Assembly (NCBI GenBank): GCA_002452095.1 | Contig: DKEG01000049.1 | Span: 194-25,232, forward strand | DNA length: 25,039 bases | Direction: 5' to 3' | Origin: Bacteroidales bacterium UBA6828 | GTDB lineage: Bacteria; Bacteroidota; Bacteroidia; Bacteroidales; Paludibacteraceae | In this document: one piece after another, positions 10,201-15,775 of the stretch | How positions within the stretch are numbered: position 1 is the stretch's first letter | How the letters are laid out: every line of letters starts with the position of its first letter | Position numbers and translations under genes: made by a program | The notes under the pieces: model-generated | The model's input: only the letters and a program-made list of their open reading frames with translations | Told to the model about the DNA's origin: nothing | The model's database searches: none

Positions 10201-10320
10201 TTCACGCTGCTTGTCCACCACCGTGCCGCTGATGCGAATGTTGCCGTTTGCCATGAGAGAAAGCGGCAGGAACAGGTATAGCACCAAGAGGGCATACGGT
10301 ATAAATCGTATGGCGCGCAT
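7258..10320 (-). CDS. SusC/RagA family TonB-dependent outer-membrane transporter
   Basis: This 1020-aa protein has a signal peptide (about 1-24). A carboxypeptidase-regulatory-like domain follows (about 28-100: ISGTVVDKQREPLIGVSI, then TDMDGHFYLDVP and VGYKTQTITVG). A TonB-box-like segment LDEVVVVGFGNQKK lies at about 107-119. The plug domain (about 120-240) includes WIRGIASFSG and SVLKDASASAMYGVRGANG. A long 22-strand-type barrel ends in a C-terminal Phe (IGLEIGF). It imports oligosaccharides across the outer membrane with energy from TonB. No promoter motif is evident in its immediate upstream region, so it is probably co-transcribed with the upstream SusF-like gene through a hairpin at 10377-10403. 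Confidence 0.97.
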   Translation of the reverse strand: MRAIRFIPYALLVLYLFLPLSLMANGNIRISGTVVDKQREPLIGVSILVQGTSIGTITDMDGHFYLDVPGKQSKLDISYVGYKTQTITVGSDISFFITMDEDTEALDEVVVVGFGNQKKLSVIGSIQALEPKELQVGSTRSMSNNLAGQLAGVIAVQPSGEPGYDNSDFWIRGIASFSGNTSPLVLVDGVERSLNDIDPAEIEAFSVLKDASASAMYGVRGANGVILINTKRGTVAPPSVSIRVEQAFSTPTKLPQFIGAAEYMDLLNNLQSDPNKRLFTKDQILKTYYGYDPDLYPDVNWIDAITNDLAYSTRANLNVTGGSERIRYALTGSYYHEKGIMATDETLPYSTASKLNRFNLRANVDLDVTKTTLLRFNIGGYLQQLRKSSSSTDDVFAKAFETPPFVHPAIYSDGTIPIASANRYNPWAMSTQNGYYRSTAGKLESLFAIEQDLKFITPGLKAKATFSFDYFSQTYMTRGKSPDYYSVAKSRNDEGELVHSILKYGSEFLDHSSNADYGNNSIYFEAALSYNRTFAQKHAVDAMFLYNLRSYDNGDYQPYRNQGIAGRLSYTYDRRYVAEFNFGYNGSENFAKGKRYGFFPSGAIGWLMSEEHWMEDARDVLSKLKLRASIGLVGNDNIGGSRRFAYITTINRNANGYNWGYTGDVYYQGIQEGEVGVSDLTWETSRKANVGFELGLYNDLDLQVDFFRELRSNIFMQRNTIPTQVGFLSNPYANFGKVDNRGVDLSLTYHHHFEAGVNLSFRGTFTYAKNTILEIDEPESVKGTYRSQTGQSINTLYGYWADGLYTAEDFDADGNLAKGLPVPELGATVRPGDIKYLDMNGDGKITNEDQGYIGGTNDPRIVYGFGANIDWKGIDLSFFFQGTGDTWRIIGGDDYFIPGSGQGVLGNVFANYNDRWTEDNPSQNVFWPRLSESTNTNNNVASTWWKKNMSFLRLKSIELGYTLPKSALQKMHAKNFRIFVSGNNLFYFSSFKLWDPELATNNGLRYPAMRSGMIGLEIGF

Positions 10321-10376
10321 AAGAATCAGGTATTGTAAGTTTGATATTGAATAATAAGAGATAGAATTAGGAAGGA

Positions 10377-10403
10377 GAAATGGGGCTGAAAGACCCCCAT
10401 TTC
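10377..10403 (-). promoter_or_regulatory. Intercistronic hairpin between the SusF-like gene and susC
   Basis: A perfect nine-base stem GAAATGGGG (10377-10385) pairs with CCCCATTTC (10395-10403) around a nine-base loop. On the minus strand it follows the SusF-like stop codon by about 36 bp and precedes susC by about 57 bp. The following minus-strand sequence is pyrimidine-rich but has no run of T, so it could be a weak terminator, an attenuator or an mRNA-processing or stability element that sets different expression of the two genes. Confidence 0.5.
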
Positions 10404-10405
10404 CC

Positions 10406-10432
10406 TGACGACACGAGCCGCACCGTCTCCCA
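10406..10432. repeat. 27-bp intergenic repeat, copy 2
   Basis: This copy begins TGACGACACGAGCCGCACCG and ends TCTCCCA. It differs from 23-49 at two positions. Here it sits directly downstream of the SusF-like stop codon, so copies flank the susC-to-GH97 block on both sides in the same orientation. The central inverted repeat is weaker than in copy 1. Confidence 0.6.
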
Positions 10433-10438
10433 TATAAT

Positions 10439-11662
10439 TTACCGGCAACGACCTGTCAAGTCGTAGAGAGCATCGCCACGAAGGATATAGACCTGTCCGT
10501 TGCGGATGACCTTGGTGGGCTGCGGGTGCTGACCTACGGTGATGACATCGGTAGGAGTGGCACCGGTAGCCGTGAGGGTCATGGTCTTGAGGTTGAGAGT
10601 GAGCGAATACTTGCCGGCAGTGGTAACAAGGAACTGATAGTCAATAGTATAACCATTGATAACTTGTACGGGTAGACTACCGCCTGTCGTTAATTTGACA
10701 TCATCTTCTGTTGCGCCAAAGGTATCGGAGTTCCAATCCCACCATTTGCCACAGAATTTGAGTTTGCCTGCAGCGAGGTCGCCTGACCAAGTCCAAACGC
10801 TATCTTGCGTAGCGTCGAGAGTCATCTTTATAGCATTATCATCGAAATTATAACCACCGGTAGCCTCGCCAATCATCCACATGGTAGTGAGTACTTTCAC
10901 CGGAGCCGTAGCAGGTGTGAGCGTCATCTTGCCTGCCGGAATATCCAATTGCGCTTTGAAATAGGTGTCTGCGGTGAACGCGGTGTGGTATTTGGGGTCG
11001 CCCGATGTGGCTTTCACAAGAGAGTATTCGCCTGCGGCTTTCACCTCTTCGCCATCGTTTTGAGGACCGTACTGAGTTCCCCAAGCCTTTTGTGCGATGA
11101 ACTTGAGTTCGAGGTTTTCACCCGCTTTGATATAGAAGCCACCCTCGTATTTGCCATACTCGGTTTCGGTCATCTCAATCGCATTTGCCGGTGTCCACCC
11201 TGCTTCGGTGGCATTGCCGACAGCATAGAGTGTCTCGGGATAGATGTCAGCAGCGGCAATGCGCTTGTCAGCCAAGCCTGTACCGTCAGCGACAACTATT
11301 GTGGGGGTCTCGCCGAGAGTGATAGTCAGGCTGTAGCGCCCTGCTTTGACAGCAAACTTGTTGTCGGTGCCATTGCTATTCAAGCCAAGACTGATGCTAC
11401 CTGTTTTGAGACTGTCTTTGTCAGCAACAGGACCGTAGGAATCACCAAATGACATATTGGAGAACATAAATTTGAGGGAACCGTCTTTGAGGTCTCCGAC
11501 CCAGACATAGGAGCCGTTGTCCTCGACCATCATATCCATCAGGTTGAGTGCCCATCCTGCTTCGGTGGCTTCTCCCATCAGATAAAGACGTGTAGCATTG
11601 GCTACAAACACGTTGCACGCCAACAGGGCAGCAACCATAAAGACGTAAAGTTTCGTTTTCAT
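10439..11662 (-). CDS. Secreted SusE/SusF-like protein with three modules and sorting-like tail
   Basis: This 407-aa protein has an N-terminal signal sequence, probably cleaved after VANA (residue 23). A weak lipobox LLAC at Cys16 is also present. Three tandem SusE/SusF-type modules start near 26 (LYLMGEATEAGW), 144 (LYAVGNATEAGW) and 264 (MWMIGEATGG). Each carries aromatic residues (VWVGDL, WTWSGDL) and a 'LKF' strand. The last ~25 residues (VIRNGQVYILRGDALYDLTG) resemble the end of a T9SS-type C-terminal sorting domain, so export to the surface by T9SS is possible. It has its own strong promoter and is the first gene of the glycan locus. It probably binds alpha-glucan. The fold is likely; the tail interpretation is moderate. 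Confidence 0.75.
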   Translation of the reverse strand: MKTKLYVFMVAALLACNVFVANATRLYLMGEATEAGWALNLMDMMVEDNGSYVWVGDLKDGSLKFMFSNMSFGDSYGPVADKDSLKTGSISLGLNSNGTDNKFAVKAGRYSLTITLGETPTIVVADGTGLADKRIAAADIYPETLYAVGNATEAGWTPANAIEMTETEYGKYEGGFYIKAGENLELKFIAQKAWGTQYGPQNDGEEVKAAGEYSLVKATSGDPKYHTAFTADTYFKAQLDIPAGKMTLTPATAPVKVLTTMWMIGEATGGYNFDDNAIKMTLDATQDSVWTWSGDLAAGKLKFCGKWWDWNSDTFGATEDDVKLTTGGSLPVQVINGYTIDYQFLVTTAGKYSLTLNLKTMTLTATGATPTDVITVGQHPQPTKVIRNGQVYILRGDALYDLTGRCR

Positions 11663-11723
11663 ACGTACTTAGATTTTTAAGTTGATTAAATAGTATTAGA
11701 ATATCTTTCATCAAAAGACGCTG

Positions 11724-11754
11724 CAAAATTAGTGTATATAATGTACGTGCGCAA
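11724..11754 (-). promoter_or_regulatory. Bacteroidota-type promoter for the glycan locus
   Basis: On the minus strand, a -33 TTG (11752-11754) is followed by exactly 20 bp and then TAATTTTG (11724-11731), a full match to TAnnTTTG. Transcription would start near 11718, giving a 5' leader of about 55 nt before the SusF-like ATG at 11662. Confidence 0.75.
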
Positions 11755-11903
11755 GCGCAAGGAGTGTTTTAGGAGTTATTTCTAACAGTTAATATACAGA
11801 TTATCAATAGTCATTACAGTTTAACATATATGTTTTTAGGAGTTGATATTATAGTGATTACACAGCAAATTAGCAAATAATAATCACAAAAGCGGACGAG
11901 ACG

Positions 11904-11958
11904 ATAGGGAGTTCTGCTCAAGGTACAGGGATTCGTTTCACTACAGCACTCAGTGTGC
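11904..11958 (-). repeat. ~55-bp interspersed repeat, copy in minus orientation
   Basis: The reverse complement, starting GCACACTGAGTGCTGTAG, aligns with 19609-19663 over about 55 bp. The shared blocks are GCACACTGAGTGC, ACGAA, CCCTGT, TGAG and AGAACTCC. Both copies lie in non-coding sequence downstream of a gene in the same transcriptional sense, here beyond the acetyltransferase stop. Its nature is unknown. Confidence 0.65.
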
Positions 11959-12020
11959 CCCTGTGGCGCATAACGCATAACGATGCGGGATGCGTCGTCT
12001 CCATACATAGCATAGTCATA

Positions 12021-12058
12021 CGGTTTGTGCCAAACCGACCGCGGACGAGGCGTCCGCG
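12021..12058. repeat. Two adjacent perfect hairpins in a gene-free stretch
   Basis: CGGTTTG-TGC-CAAACCG (12021-12037) and CGCGGACG-AGG-CGTCCGCG (12040-12058) each form a perfect short-loop stem of seven and eight base pairs. They lie in the ~510-bp gene-free region 11663-12175, with no gene I can support there. Neither is followed by a U tract. They may belong to the interspersed repeats that fill this region. Confidence 0.6.
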
Positions 12059-12104
12059 TCCCCGGTGGAATATGAATGAACATAGCATATCCTATGCGGA
12101 ACAA

Positions 12105-12150
12105 CCCGATAATCACCCGATAATCACATAGACCTGATAGCACGAAGTAT
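12105..12150. repeat. 11-bp tandem repeat with conserved tail, copy B
   Basis: Two exact 11-bp units CCCGATAATCA (12105-12126) run into CATAG and then the tail ACCTGATAGCACGAAGTATG (12132-12151). The tail is almost identical to that at 7223-7241, although the repeat unit is different. It lies 25 bp beyond the stop codon of the minus-strand acetyltransferase, the same placement as copy A beyond susC. Confidence 0.8.
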
Positions 12151-12175
12151 GGGAGAGACGGCTTGTCGGGCGGTT

Positions 12176-12736
12176 TTATTCATAGGAGAGGGTTTTGATG
12201 ACGCGGCATGGGTTGCCGACAGCAACGGAATTGGAAGGAATATCACGGGTTACGACGGAGCCCGCCCCTATGGTGCAGTTGTCGCCGATGGTTACACCGG
12301 GGAGAATGGTAACCGAGCCGCCTATCCAGCAGTTGTTGCCGATGGTTACCGGTTTTGCCCATTCCTGACGCGTATTGCGTTCTGCGGGGTCTGTACTGTG
12401 GCAAGCGGTATAGATAGACACATTCGGTCCGATAAAAGCATCATCGCCGATGGTAACATACGCTTCGTCAAGCACTGTAAAATGGAAATTGGCAAAGAAA
12501 CGCTTTCCGACACGGATATGGGTGCCATAATCGCAATAGAAAGGCTGGTTGATAAAGACTTGGTCATCGCAAGCACCGAGCATTTTGCGGAGCAGTGCTT
12601 TGCGTTCCGCCAACTGCGATGGGCGGAGGTTGTTGTACTCAAAAATCAGATCTTTGCAGCGGTTGAGTTCCACCAGCACTTCCGAGTCGCAGGCATCATA
12701 GACCTGCCCTGCGAGCATTTTTTCTTTTTCTGTCAT
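12176..12736 (-). CDS. Maltose/galactoside O-acetyltransferase (hexapeptide-repeat family)
   Basis: The protein is 186 aa from the ATG at 12736. The longer upstream extension has no family similarity and is rejected. It starts MTEKEKMLAGQVYDA, the Maa/LacA/NodL N-terminal domain. It continues into a left-handed beta-helix with hexapeptide repeats (VTIGDDAFIGPNV, VTIGNNCWIGG, VTIGDNCTIGAGS). The catalytic His113 lies in ACHSTDPAERN, the usual 'H-x-x-D-P-x-x-R' signature. It transfers acetyl from acetyl-CoA to a sugar in the cytoplasm, perhaps to detoxify surplus sugars. It is divergent from uvrA and not part of the glycan operon. The family is clear; the exact sugar is unknown. Confidence 0.93.
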   Translation of the reverse strand: MTEKEKMLAGQVYDACDSEVLVELNRCKDLIFEYNNLRPSQLAERKALLRKMLGACDDQVFINQPFYCDYGTHIRVGKRFFANFHFTVLDEAYVTIGDDAFIGPNVSIYTACHSTDPAERNTRQEWAKPVTIGNNCWIGGSVTILPGVTIGDNCTIGAGSVVTRDIPSNSVAVGNPCRVIKTLSYE

Positions 12737-12783
12737 AACATCAAAGTGAATTCTAAATAGCAAACAACGTATAAAGAAACAAA

Positions 12784-12820
12784 ACCGGCAAAACCGGTCT
12801 TGCGGCGCAACATGCGCCGC
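12784..12820. repeat. Two hairpins in the divergent acetyltransferase/uvrA spacer
   Basis: ACCGG (12784-12788) pairs with CCGGT (12794-12798), and GCGGCGCA (12802-12809) pairs with TGCGCCGC (12813-12820) around a three-base loop. They lie between the two divergent start codons, upstream of the uvrA promoter. They could be a transcription-factor site or merely a local palindrome. Confidence 0.45.
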
Positions 12821-12892
12821 GCTTTGAAACAAATACACAAAGGGGTATTTTTTCCGACCGCAAGCATACAAAAAATATGCCATCGCTTGCAC

Positions 12893-12923
12893 TTGCATAA
12901 GCCGAAAAAAAGCAGTAACTTTG
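12893..12923 (+). promoter_or_regulatory. Promoter of uvrA, giving a near-leaderless mRNA
   Basis: TTG (12893-12895), 20 bp, then TAACTTTG (12916-12923), a full TAnnTTTG match. The uvrA ATG follows at 12932, only eight bases beyond the -7 element, so the predicted transcript would have almost no 5' leader. Confidence 0.65.
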
Positions 12924-12931
12924 CAAGCGCA

Positions 12932-15637
12932 ATGAGTGAAGAAGAAAACAACCAAATAGAGGTGGTCGGAGCGAGGGTGCACAACCTGAAGAACATCAGC
13001 GTAAACATCCCCCGCAACAAACTAACCGTCATCACAGGCTTGTCGGGCAGCGGCAAGTCGTCGCTGGCGTTTGATACCATCTTTGCCGAGGGGCAAAGGC
13101 GGTATATCGATACGTTCTCGTCGTATGCGAGAGGGTATATCGGCAATATGCAACGTCCTGATGTAGATAAGATCACAGGGTTGAGTCCTGTAATTTCGAT
13201 AGACCAAAAGACGACGGGCAAGAACCCTCGTTCGACTGTAGGTACGATTACCGAAATATATGATTTTCTGCGTCTGCTCTATGCGCGTGCAGGGGAGGCG
13301 TACTCGTACCTGACGGGGGAGAAGATGGTGCATTACACCGACGAGCAGATAGTGGATCTGATACAAAAAGACTACGCCGGCAAGAAAATTTTGCTCTTGG
13401 CACCGATGGTGAACAACCGCAAGGGACACTACAAAGAACTATTCGAGACCATACGGCGCAAGGGATATATGTACGTGCGCGTGGACGGCGAAGTGCAAGA
13501 GGTGGTGCGCGGAATGAAAGTGGACCGGTACAAGAACCACAGTATAGAGGTGGTGGTGGACAGGCTGGCAATCAGGGACAAAGAACAAAGAACAAAGAAC
13601 GAAGAACCAAATGCTTCTTCGGAAAACGAATCAGAGGACTTGCGGCGGTTGCGTCAGTCGGTGGACAAAGCGATGACGCAGGGCAACGGGGTGATGATGA
13701 TTGCGGAATGGGACAAAGAACAAGGGACAAAGAACAAAGAACCCCAAGTACGGTATTTCTCGCGCAACCTGATGTGTCCGACTACGGGACTGAGTTACGG
13801 CGACCCTGCACCGCACACGTTCTCGTTCAACAGCCCGCAAGGCTGGTGCCCGTGCTGTAAAGGGCTTGGCAAGATACACGCATCGCAGACCACGGACGAC
13901 AAGCAGTTGGACGACATCGTACACGATGATGCCGACTGGTATCAGCGTATGCTCGCCTACGTGCAGGAGCAGGAGGAACAGAAAGACGGTTCGGACGACG
14001 ATATGATAGTCTGCCCCGAGTGCGGCGGCAAGCGGCTCAACAAAGAGGCGTTGAGTTACAAGATTGCAGGCAAGACCATCGCCGACCTGACGGATATGGA
14101 TATAGACAAACTCCTAGAGTTTCTGACTGCGATTACCAATGGCGATGGGCAGGATATATTTGCCTCTCTGAGCAGCCAGCAGCGGGCGATTGCCGAGCCG
14201 ATACTCAAGGAGATATGCGTGCGGCTGCAGTTTATGCAGAGCGTAGGGCTGAGTTACCTGAGTCTCGGACGCGGGGCGGACAGCCTGTCGGGCGGCGAGA
14301 GCCAGCGTATCCGGTTGGCGACGCAGATTGGTTCGCGTCTGGTGAACGTACTATATATATTGGACGAACCGAGTATCGGTTTGCACCAGCGGGACAACGA
14401 GCGGCTGCTGAACTCGCTCAAAGAGTTGCGCGATATGGGCAACTCCGTGATTGTGGTGGAGCACGACGAGCAGATGATGCGCGAGGCGGATTATGTGGTG
14501 GACATCGGTCCGAAAGCCGGACGGTTGGGGGGGGAGATTATGTTTGCCGGCACGCCCGCCGAGATGCTGCATACCGACACGCTGACTGCCAGATACCTGC
14601 GCGGAGAGTTGCAGGTTACGCCGCCCGAACATACCGCCACGCCTATCGGGAAAGACACGAAATGGCTCACGATGCGCGGGTGCAAGGGCAATAATTTACA
14701 GAATGTTACGGTACACATTCCGCTGGGGTGTATGGTGTGCGTTACGGGCGTGAGCGGCAGCGGCAAATCGACGCTGATAAACCAGACACTCTACCCTATC
14801 CTGTCGCAGAAGTTCTACCGCAGTCTGCAAAAACCGCTGGCGTACGACAGCATAGAGGGCGTGGAGAATATCGACAAGGTGATTTCCGTTGATCAGTCGC
14901 CGATAGGCAGGACACCCCGTTCCAACCCCGCCACCTACACCAATGTCTTCAACGACATACGCGAACTGTTTGCCCAACTGCCCGAATCTAAGATACGGGC
15001 GTGGAAAGCCAACCGCTTCAGTTTCAACACCAAAGGCGGACGGTGCGAGGAGTGCGCCGGCAACGGGTACAAGACGATACAGATGCACTTTATGCCCGAT
15101 GTGTACGTACCTTGTGAAGCGTGCGGCGGACAACGCTACAACAAAGAGACGCTCGAAGTGCGTTTCAAGGGCAAGAACATCGCCGACGTACTGGATATGA
15201 CGGTCAATCAGGCGGTGGAGTTCTTTGAGAGCCAGCCGTATATCCTGCGCAAGATCAAGACGATACAGGATGTCGGCTTGGGGTATATCAAACTCGGGCA
15301 ATCGTCCACCTCGCTCTCGGGCGGCGAAAGCCAGCGTATCAAACTGGCAACCGAACTGGCACGCCCCTCCACGGGCAAGACCCTATATATATTGGACGAA
15401 CCAACGACGGGGCTGCATTTCGAGGACATACGCGTGCTGCTCGGCGTACTGCGCAAACTGGCGGACAAGGGCAACACCGTGCTGATCATAGAGCACAATC
15501 TGGATGTCATCCGCAGTTGCGACTATCTGATTGATATGGGTCCCGAAGGCGGACGCGGCGGCGGGCGGATAGTCTGCGAGGGGACGATAGAGGAAGTGAA
15601 AAACTGCAAAGAGAGCATTACGGGAAGGTTTCTGTAA
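12932..15637 (+). CDS. uvrA: UvrA-type excinuclease ABC subunit A
   Basis: The protein is 901 aa from the ATG at 12932. The frame is open upstream to 12800 but that part lies across the promoter and is unlike UvrA. Two ABC ATPase halves are complete: Walker A GLSGSGKSS (36-44) and GVSGSGKST (606-614), signatures LSGGESQRI (452-460 and 795-803), and Walker B LYILDEPS and LYILDEPT. The UvrB-binding region (about 120-260) is present. The C-terminal zinc finger (CEECAG...CEACGG, 705-732) is intact. Two oddities: the first zinc-finger half reads CPTTG instead of CPxC, and only about 50 residues separate CPCCKGLG from CPECGGKRL, where E. coli UvrA has about 150. Two 7-bp repeat arrays are inserted in frame. 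It recognises DNA damage in nucleotide excision repair. Confidence 0.95.
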   Translation: MSEEENNQIEVVGARVHNLKNISVNIPRNKLTVITGLSGSGKSSLAFDTIFAEGQRRYIDTFSSYARGYIGNMQRPDVDKITGLSPVISIDQKTTGKNPRSTVGTITEIYDFLRLLYARAGEAYSYLTGEKMVHYTDEQIVDLIQKDYAGKKILLLAPMVNNRKGHYKELFETIRRKGYMYVRVDGEVQEVVRGMKVDRYKNHSIEVVVDRLAIRDKEQRTKNEEPNASSENESEDLRRLRQSVDKAMTQGNGVMMIAEWDKEQGTKNKEPQVRYFSRNLMCPTTGLSYGDPAPHTFSFNSPQGWCPCCKGLGKIHASQTTDDKQLDDIVHDDADWYQRMLAYVQEQEEQKDGSDDDMIVCPECGGKRLNKEALSYKIAGKTIADLTDMDIDKLLEFLTAITNGDGQDIFASLSSQQRAIAEPILKEICVRLQFMQSVGLSYLSLGRGADSLSGGESQRIRLATQIGSRLVNVLYILDEPSIGLHQRDNERLLNSLKELRDMGNSVIVVEHDEQMMREADYVVDIGPKAGRLGGEIMFAGTPAEMLHTDTLTARYLRGELQVTPPEHTATPIGKDTKWLTMRGCKGNNLQNVTVHIPLGCMVCVTGVSGSGKSTLINQTLYPILSQKFYRSLQKPLAYDSIEGVENIDKVISVDQSPIGRTPRSNPATYTNVFNDIRELFAQLPESKIRAWKANRFSFNTKGGRCEECAGNGYKTIQMHFMPDVYVPCEACGGQRYNKETLEVRFKGKNIADVLDMTVNQAVEFFESQPYILRKIKTIQDVGLGYIKLGQSSTSLSGGESQRIKLATELARPSTGKTLYILDEPTTGLHFEDIRVLLGVLRKLADKGNTVLIIEHNLDVIRSCDYLIDMGPEGGRGGGRIVCEGTIEEVKNCKESITGRFL
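13575..13607 (+). repeat. 7-bp tandem array inserted in uvrA, array 1
   Basis: GGGACAAAGAACAAAGAAC and a further AAAGAACGAAGAACC form about four units of the heptamer AACAAAG. It is translated as RDKEQRTKNEEP directly after the conserved EVVVDRLAIRD segment, where other UvrA proteins show no such sequence. The frame is kept on both sides. Confidence 0.75.
13710..13745 (+). repeat. 7-bp tandem array inserted in uvrA, array 2
   Basis: A second array of the same type reads GGGACAAAGAACAAGGGACA followed by AAGAACAAAGAACCCC. It is translated as WDKEQGTKNKEPQ just before the conserved RYFSRNLMCP, about 100 bp after array 1. Both arrays map to loops of the UvrB-binding region. Confidence 0.75.
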
Positions 15638-15675
15638 GACCTCCCACCCCCTCCAGAGGAGGGGCTTGCAGAAAG
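15638..15675. repeat. GC-rich palindromic element directly after uvrA
   Basis: The element starts on the base after the uvrA stop codon. It contains a perfect stem CCCCTCC-AGA-GGAGGGG (15648-15664). Its reverse complement matches the second half of the element inside ispG (about 18390-18420), including AGCCCCTCC and GGAGGGG and the flank GGGAGGTC. It may also serve as the uvrA transcript 3' end. Confidence 0.75.
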
Positions 15676-15775
15676 GGCATAAACGCAAAGCCAGCAACGT
15701 GCAACCAACAACGCAAGACCACAAACGCAACGCCAATAACGTGAGCGAAGCAAACCGACAACGCGAAGCAAAAGT
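15676..15775. repeat. CAACGCAA-rich irregular repeat spacer
   Basis: The 100 bp before the antiporter start carry repeated AACGCAA or AACGTG words: AAACGCAA, CAACGTGCAA, CAACGCAA, AAACGCAACGCC, AACGTGAGCGAAGCAAA and AACGCGAAGCAAA. The spacing is about 14-20 bp. There is no open reading frame of note and no clear promoter. The antiporter may be read through from uvrA. Confidence 0.5.

Noticed and set aside
11814..12143. A 109-aa minus-strand frame in the repeat-rich gap
   Set aside because: It runs across two repeat elements and several hairpins and its translation looks like non-coding sequence.
12800..12931. A 44-residue N-terminal extension of UvrA
   Set aside because: It is basic and unlike any UvrA, overlaps the hairpin and promoter, and the family-consistent ATG is at 12932.
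12737..12982. An 82-residue N-terminal extension of the acetyltransferase
   Set aside because: The Maa/LacA N-terminal domain begins at the ATG at 12736; the extension overlaps the uvrA promoter and start.
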